From an uncultured Oscillospiraceae bacterium (lineage in GTDB: Bacteria; Bacillota; Clostridia; Oscillospirales; Oscillospiraceae), in contig CAAERF010000562.1 of the NCBI GenBank assembly GCA_900758315.1, positions 1 through 5,572 on the forward strand: a stretch of DNA of 5,572 nucleotides. The letters run 5' to 3'. This document shows, piece after piece, positions 2,839 through 5,572 of this stretch. The translations under genes and the position numbers were made by a program. The notes under the pieces are model-generated. The model did no database searches. It had not been told where the DNA came from and saw nothing but the letters and a program-made list of their open reading frames with translations. Position 1 is the stretch's first letter; every line of letters begins with the position of its first letter.

Positions 2839-5502
2839 ATGCACGAATGGCACGCCCTGTCCAAGAGACAGGTTTTGAAGGAACTGTCCGCCGATCCCGT
2901 CCAGGGACTCTCCCACCCGGAGGCCGCCCAGCGCCTCCAGCGCTGCGGTCCCAACCGGCTGGACCCACCCCGGGCCCGGTCCCCACTGCTCCGCTTTCTG
3001 GACCAGATGAAGGACCCGATGATTCTGGTCCTGCTGGCGGCGGCAGCCCTGTCGCTGATCTCCAGCCGGGGCGTGGACTGGATTGACAGCGTGATTATCC
3101 TGGTGATCGTGGTGGTCAACGCCTGCATCTCCATCTCTCAGGAGTCCAACGCAGAGCGGGCTCTGGCAGCCCTGCGGCAGATGAGCGCGCCCAAGGCCCG
3201 GGTGATCCGAAACCACCAGCTGGAACAGCTGGATACCGCCCTGCTGGTGCCCGGAGACGTGATCCGGCTGGAGGCCGGTGATCAGGTGCCCGCCGACGCC
3301 CGCCTGCTGGACAGCGTGGGACTGAAGGCGGATGAGTCCGCCATCACCGGTGAGTCGGTGCCGGTGCCCAAGTCCGCAGAGGACACCCTGCCGCCGGAGA
3401 CGCCCCTGGGCGACCGGCACAACATGGTCATCGCCTCCTCGGTGATCACCGCCGGACGGGCCACCGCCGTGGTCACCTCTACCGGCATGGACACCGAGAT
3501 GGGCAAGATCGCCTCCCTCCTCCTGGGCCAGAAAGATGTGGACACGCCCTTGCAGAAGAAGATGGTGGAGATCTCCAAAAAGCTCTCCTTCCTCTGCCTG
3601 GGAGTGTGCGCGGTGATGTTCGGCGTGGGCTTGCTCCAGGGCAAGAACCTGCTGTCCATGCTCCTCATCGCCGTCTCGCTGGCGGTGGCGGCCATCCCCG
3701 AGGGACTGCCGGCCATCGTCACTATCGTGCTGGCCCTGGGTGTCCAGCGGATGGCGGGCCGGCACGCCATCGTGAAAAAACTGCCGGCCGTGGAGACGTT
3801 GGGCTGTGCCAGCGTGATTTGCAGTGACAAGACCGGCACCCTGACCCGGAACCAGATGACAGTCACCGACCTGTGGACCCCCACCGAAAAGGGCCGGGAG
3901 CTGGCGCTGGTGATCGGCGCCCTGTGCTCGGACGCGGTGCTGGCCGCCGACGGCCGCTGTACCGGCGACCCCACCGAGACCGCCATTGTCACCGCCGCCC
4001 GGGAACAGGGCTATGACAAGAACCAGCTGGAGACCGAGTTTCCCAGAATCGCGGAGCTGCCCTTTGACTCCACCCGCAAGCGGATGACCACCGTCCACCC
4101 CAAGCCCAACGGCGGTTTCCGGGTGCTTGTGAAGGGCGGCGCGGACGTGCTTCTGGCCCGGTGTACCGGGATTCTGCGCCAGGGCGTCCAGCCACTGAAC
4201 CAGGCCGCCCGCCAGCAGGTGGAGCAAATCAACAGTCAAATGGCGGGCCGGGCCCTGCGGGTGCTGGGTCTGGCCTACAAGGAGCTGGATACGCTGCCCC
4301 GGGTGGGGGATTTTGACACGCTGGAACACAATCTGATCTTTGTGGGGCTGGTGGGCATGATCGACCCGCCCAGACCCGAAGTGCGTCCGGCGGTGGAGGC
4401 CTGCCACCGGGCCGGTATCCGGCCGGTGATGATCACCGGCGACCACAAAGCGACTGCCGTGGCCATCGCCCAGGAGCTGGGCATCTGGCAGCAGGGCGAT
4501 CTGGCCCTCACCGGCGCCGACCTGGATTTTCTGCCGGAGGAGCTGCTGAAGCAGCAGATCACCCGGTGCGCGGTCTTTGCCCGGGTGTCCCCGGAGCACA
4601 AGCTGCGCATCGTCACCGCCCTCCGGGAGACCGGCCAGGTGGTGGCCATGACCGGCGACGGCGTCAACGACGCCCCGGCCCTGAAGGCCGCGGACATCGG
4701 CTGTGCCATGGGCCAGACCGGCACCGACGTGGCCAAGGGCGCGGCGGATATGATCCTCACCGACGACAACTTCTCCAGCATCGTGGCGGCGGTGGAGCAG
4801 GGCCGTGGGATCTACGCCAACATCCGCAAGTCCATCCACTACTTACTCTCCTGCAACATCGGTGAGATTTTTACCATCTTCATCGCCACCGTCCTGGACT
4901 TCCACCAGATGCCGCTGATCCCGGTCCAGCTGCTGTGGCTCAACCTGGTCACCGACTCCCTGCCCGCCCTGGCCCTGGGCGTGGAGCCGGTGGAGGAGGA
5001 CGTGATGGAGCAGCCGCCCAGACAAGCGGACGCCTCCCTGTTCTCGGGCAACTTCGCCTTCCAGCTGGCCTGGCAGGGCGTGCTGGTGGGCTTCGTCACC
5101 CTGGCGGCCTACTTCCTGGGCGAGTACGTCCTCTCGGACCCGGGCGAGACCTATCAGGCCGCAAATACCATGGCCTTTTCCACCCTCACCCTGTGCCAGC
5201 TCTTCCACGCCTTCGACGTGCGCAGTGACAGCCGCTCCATCTTTGAGCTCGGCCTGCTGTCCAACCGGGCCATGAACCGGGCCTTCCTGGTGGGCTTCCT
5301 GCTCCAGGCCGCCGTGCTGCTGCTGCCGCCACTGCGGGCGGTGTTCTCTGTGGTGCCGCTGAACCCGGCGGAGTGGTTTACCGTCCTGTTCCTGTCCCTG
5401 CTGCCCACCGGCGTGTGTGAGGCGGTCAAACGACAGGTCAGCCGACGTAAGGAGCACGGCCGACGGCTGGTGCGGCACCAGCCGAGGCGCTTCGCGCCCT
5501 GA
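2839..5502 (+). CDS. P-type calcium-transporting ATPase (P2 type, SERCA/PMCA-like)
   Basis: This membrane pump uses ATP to export Ca2+ (possibly Mn2+) from the cytoplasm. It has 887 residues, normal for bacterial P2 ATPases. In order: cation-ATPase N-terminal domain (MHEWHALSKRQVLKEL), helices 1-2 (about 59-76 and 82-100), actuator loop TGES (170-173), helix 4 PEGLP (287-291, E288), phosphorylation motif with D330 in DKTGTLT, nucleotide-binding KGG (432), TGD (533-535) and hinge TGDGVND (605-611), then the C-terminal helices. Residues matching SERCA calcium ligands are E288, N673 and E676 (NIGE, helix 5), and N702, T705 and D706 (NLVTD, helix 6). The helix 8 glutamate of SERCA is not evident (TLCQLFHAF), so one or two sites per cycle is unclear. 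The very basic last 13 residues are encoded by palindromic repeat sequence. It is divergent from spoIIQ. Confidence 0.95.
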   Translation: MHEWHALSKRQVLKELSADPVQGLSHPEAAQRLQRCGPNRLDPPRARSPLLRFLDQMKDPMILVLLAAAALSLISSRGVDWIDSVIILVIVVVNACISISQESNAERALAALRQMSAPKARVIRNHQLEQLDTALLVPGDVIRLEAGDQVPADARLLDSVGLKADESAITGESVPVPKSAEDTLPPETPLGDRHNMVIASSVITAGRATAVVTSTGMDTEMGKIASLLLGQKDVDTPLQKKMVEISKKLSFLCLGVCAVMFGVGLLQGKNLLSMLLIAVSLAVAAIPEGLPAIVTIVLALGVQRMAGRHAIVKKLPAVETLGCASVICSDKTGTLTRNQMTVTDLWTPTEKGRELALVIGALCSDAVLAADGRCTGDPTETAIVTAAREQGYDKNQLETEFPRIAELPFDSTRKRMTTVHPKPNGGFRVLVKGGADVLLARCTGILRQGVQPLNQAARQQVEQINSQMAGRALRVLGLAYKELDTLPRVGDFDTLEHNLIFVGLVGMIDPPRPEVRPAVEACHRAGIRPVMITGDHKATAVAIAQELGIWQQGDLALTGADLDFLPEELLKQQITRCAVFARVSPEHKLRIVTALRETGQVVAMTGDGVNDAPALKAADIGCAMGQTGTDVAKGAADMILTDDNFSSIVAAVEQGRGIYANIRKSIHYLLSCNIGEIFTIFIATVLDFHQMPLIPVQLLWLNLVTDSLPALALGVEPVEEDVMEQPPRQADASLFSGNFAFQLAWQGVLVGFVTLAAYFLGEYVLSDPGETYQAANTMAFSTLTLCQLFHAFDVRSDSRSIFELGLLSNRAMNRAFLVGFLLQAAVLLLPPLRAVFSVVPLNPAEWFTVLFLSLLPTGVCEAVKRQVSRRKEHGRRLVRHQPRRFAP

Positions 5503-5572
5503 TTTAGAGAAGCGCGCATTAGAAAGTTTTCGGTCAAGCCTTTTACAAAAGGCTTGTGGGGGTCCTGGGGGC
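5464..5572. repeat. Palindromic repeat element at the right edge, overlapping the ATPase 3' end
   Basis: Three hairpins follow each other: CGGCTGGTG (5464-5472) with CACCAGCCG (5476-5484); GGCGC (5486-5490) with GCGCC (5494-5498), or alternatively GCGCTT (5487-5492) with AAGCGC (5510-5515); and CAAGCCTTTT (5535-5544) with AAAAGGCTTG (5547-5556). The first two lie inside the ATPase reading frame and the stop TGA (5500-5502) is between stems. The G-rich box GTGGGGGTCCTGGGG (5556-5570) matches 8-22 at 14 of 15 bases. The element runs off the window. No T-tract follows any stem, so an intrinsic terminator is not evident. Confidence 0.7.

Noticed and set aside
2707..4839. 710-codon minus-strand frame antisense to the ATPase
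   Set aside because: Its length results from high GC at third codon positions of the ATPase. Its composition (Gly, His, Gln, Asp rich) and lack of motifs or ribosome binding site mark it as a shadow.
5535..5556. Intrinsic terminator of the ATPase gene
   Set aside because: The T-run lies in the left arm of the stem and G-rich sequence follows the right arm, so there is no U-tract on either strand.

Overview
This GC-rich window most likely comes from a spore-forming gut Clostridia member (Oscillospiraceae-like: Flavonifractor, Lawsonibacter, Oscillibacter or relatives). That placement is inferred from base composition and from a clostridial-type NadA, a SpoIIQ-like sporulation protein with a sigma-F-like promoter, and abundant palindromic intergenic repeats. 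It cannot be narrowed further from sequence alone.

Layout: bases 1-345 carry no convincing gene. They hold a packed series of perfect hairpins (1-254), one of them present in two copies, and then an intrinsic terminator (309-344) that ends transcription arriving from the left. A strong vegetative promoter (372-400), overlapped by a 15-base direct repeat that looks like an operator, drives nadA (quinolinate synthase, 520-1437) through a structured leader of about 110 bases. nadA ends in a clear terminator. A separate promoter then serves a 44-residue small protein of unknown function (1587-1721), which has its own 13-bp terminator hairpin.

On the minus strand, 1839-2687 encodes a membrane-anchored, degenerate LytM/M23 domain protein best called SpoIIQ. 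It probably starts at TTG. Directly upstream is GTATA-N15-GGCCACAAT, which fits the sigma-F consensus, so it should be transcribed in the forespore. Its stop codon lies inside a long hairpin. Divergently on the plus strand, 2839-5502 encodes a complete P2-type (SERCA/PMCA-like) calcium-transporting ATPase of 887 residues. Its last codons run into another palindromic repeat that continues off the right edge and shares a G-rich box with the left edge of the window.

How the genes relate: nadA and the small gene are independent transcription units bounded by terminators. spoIIQ and the ATPase share a 151-base divergent intergenic region. SpoIIQ serves the forespore side of the engulfment channel. 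A calcium pump next to it could be linked to sporulation calcium handling, but the pump's own upstream region shows only a weak vegetative-type promoter, so that link is speculative. I found no mobile element, CRISPR array, RNA gene or clearly new multi-gene system. The most unusual content is the palindromic repeat material and how it touches gene ends.
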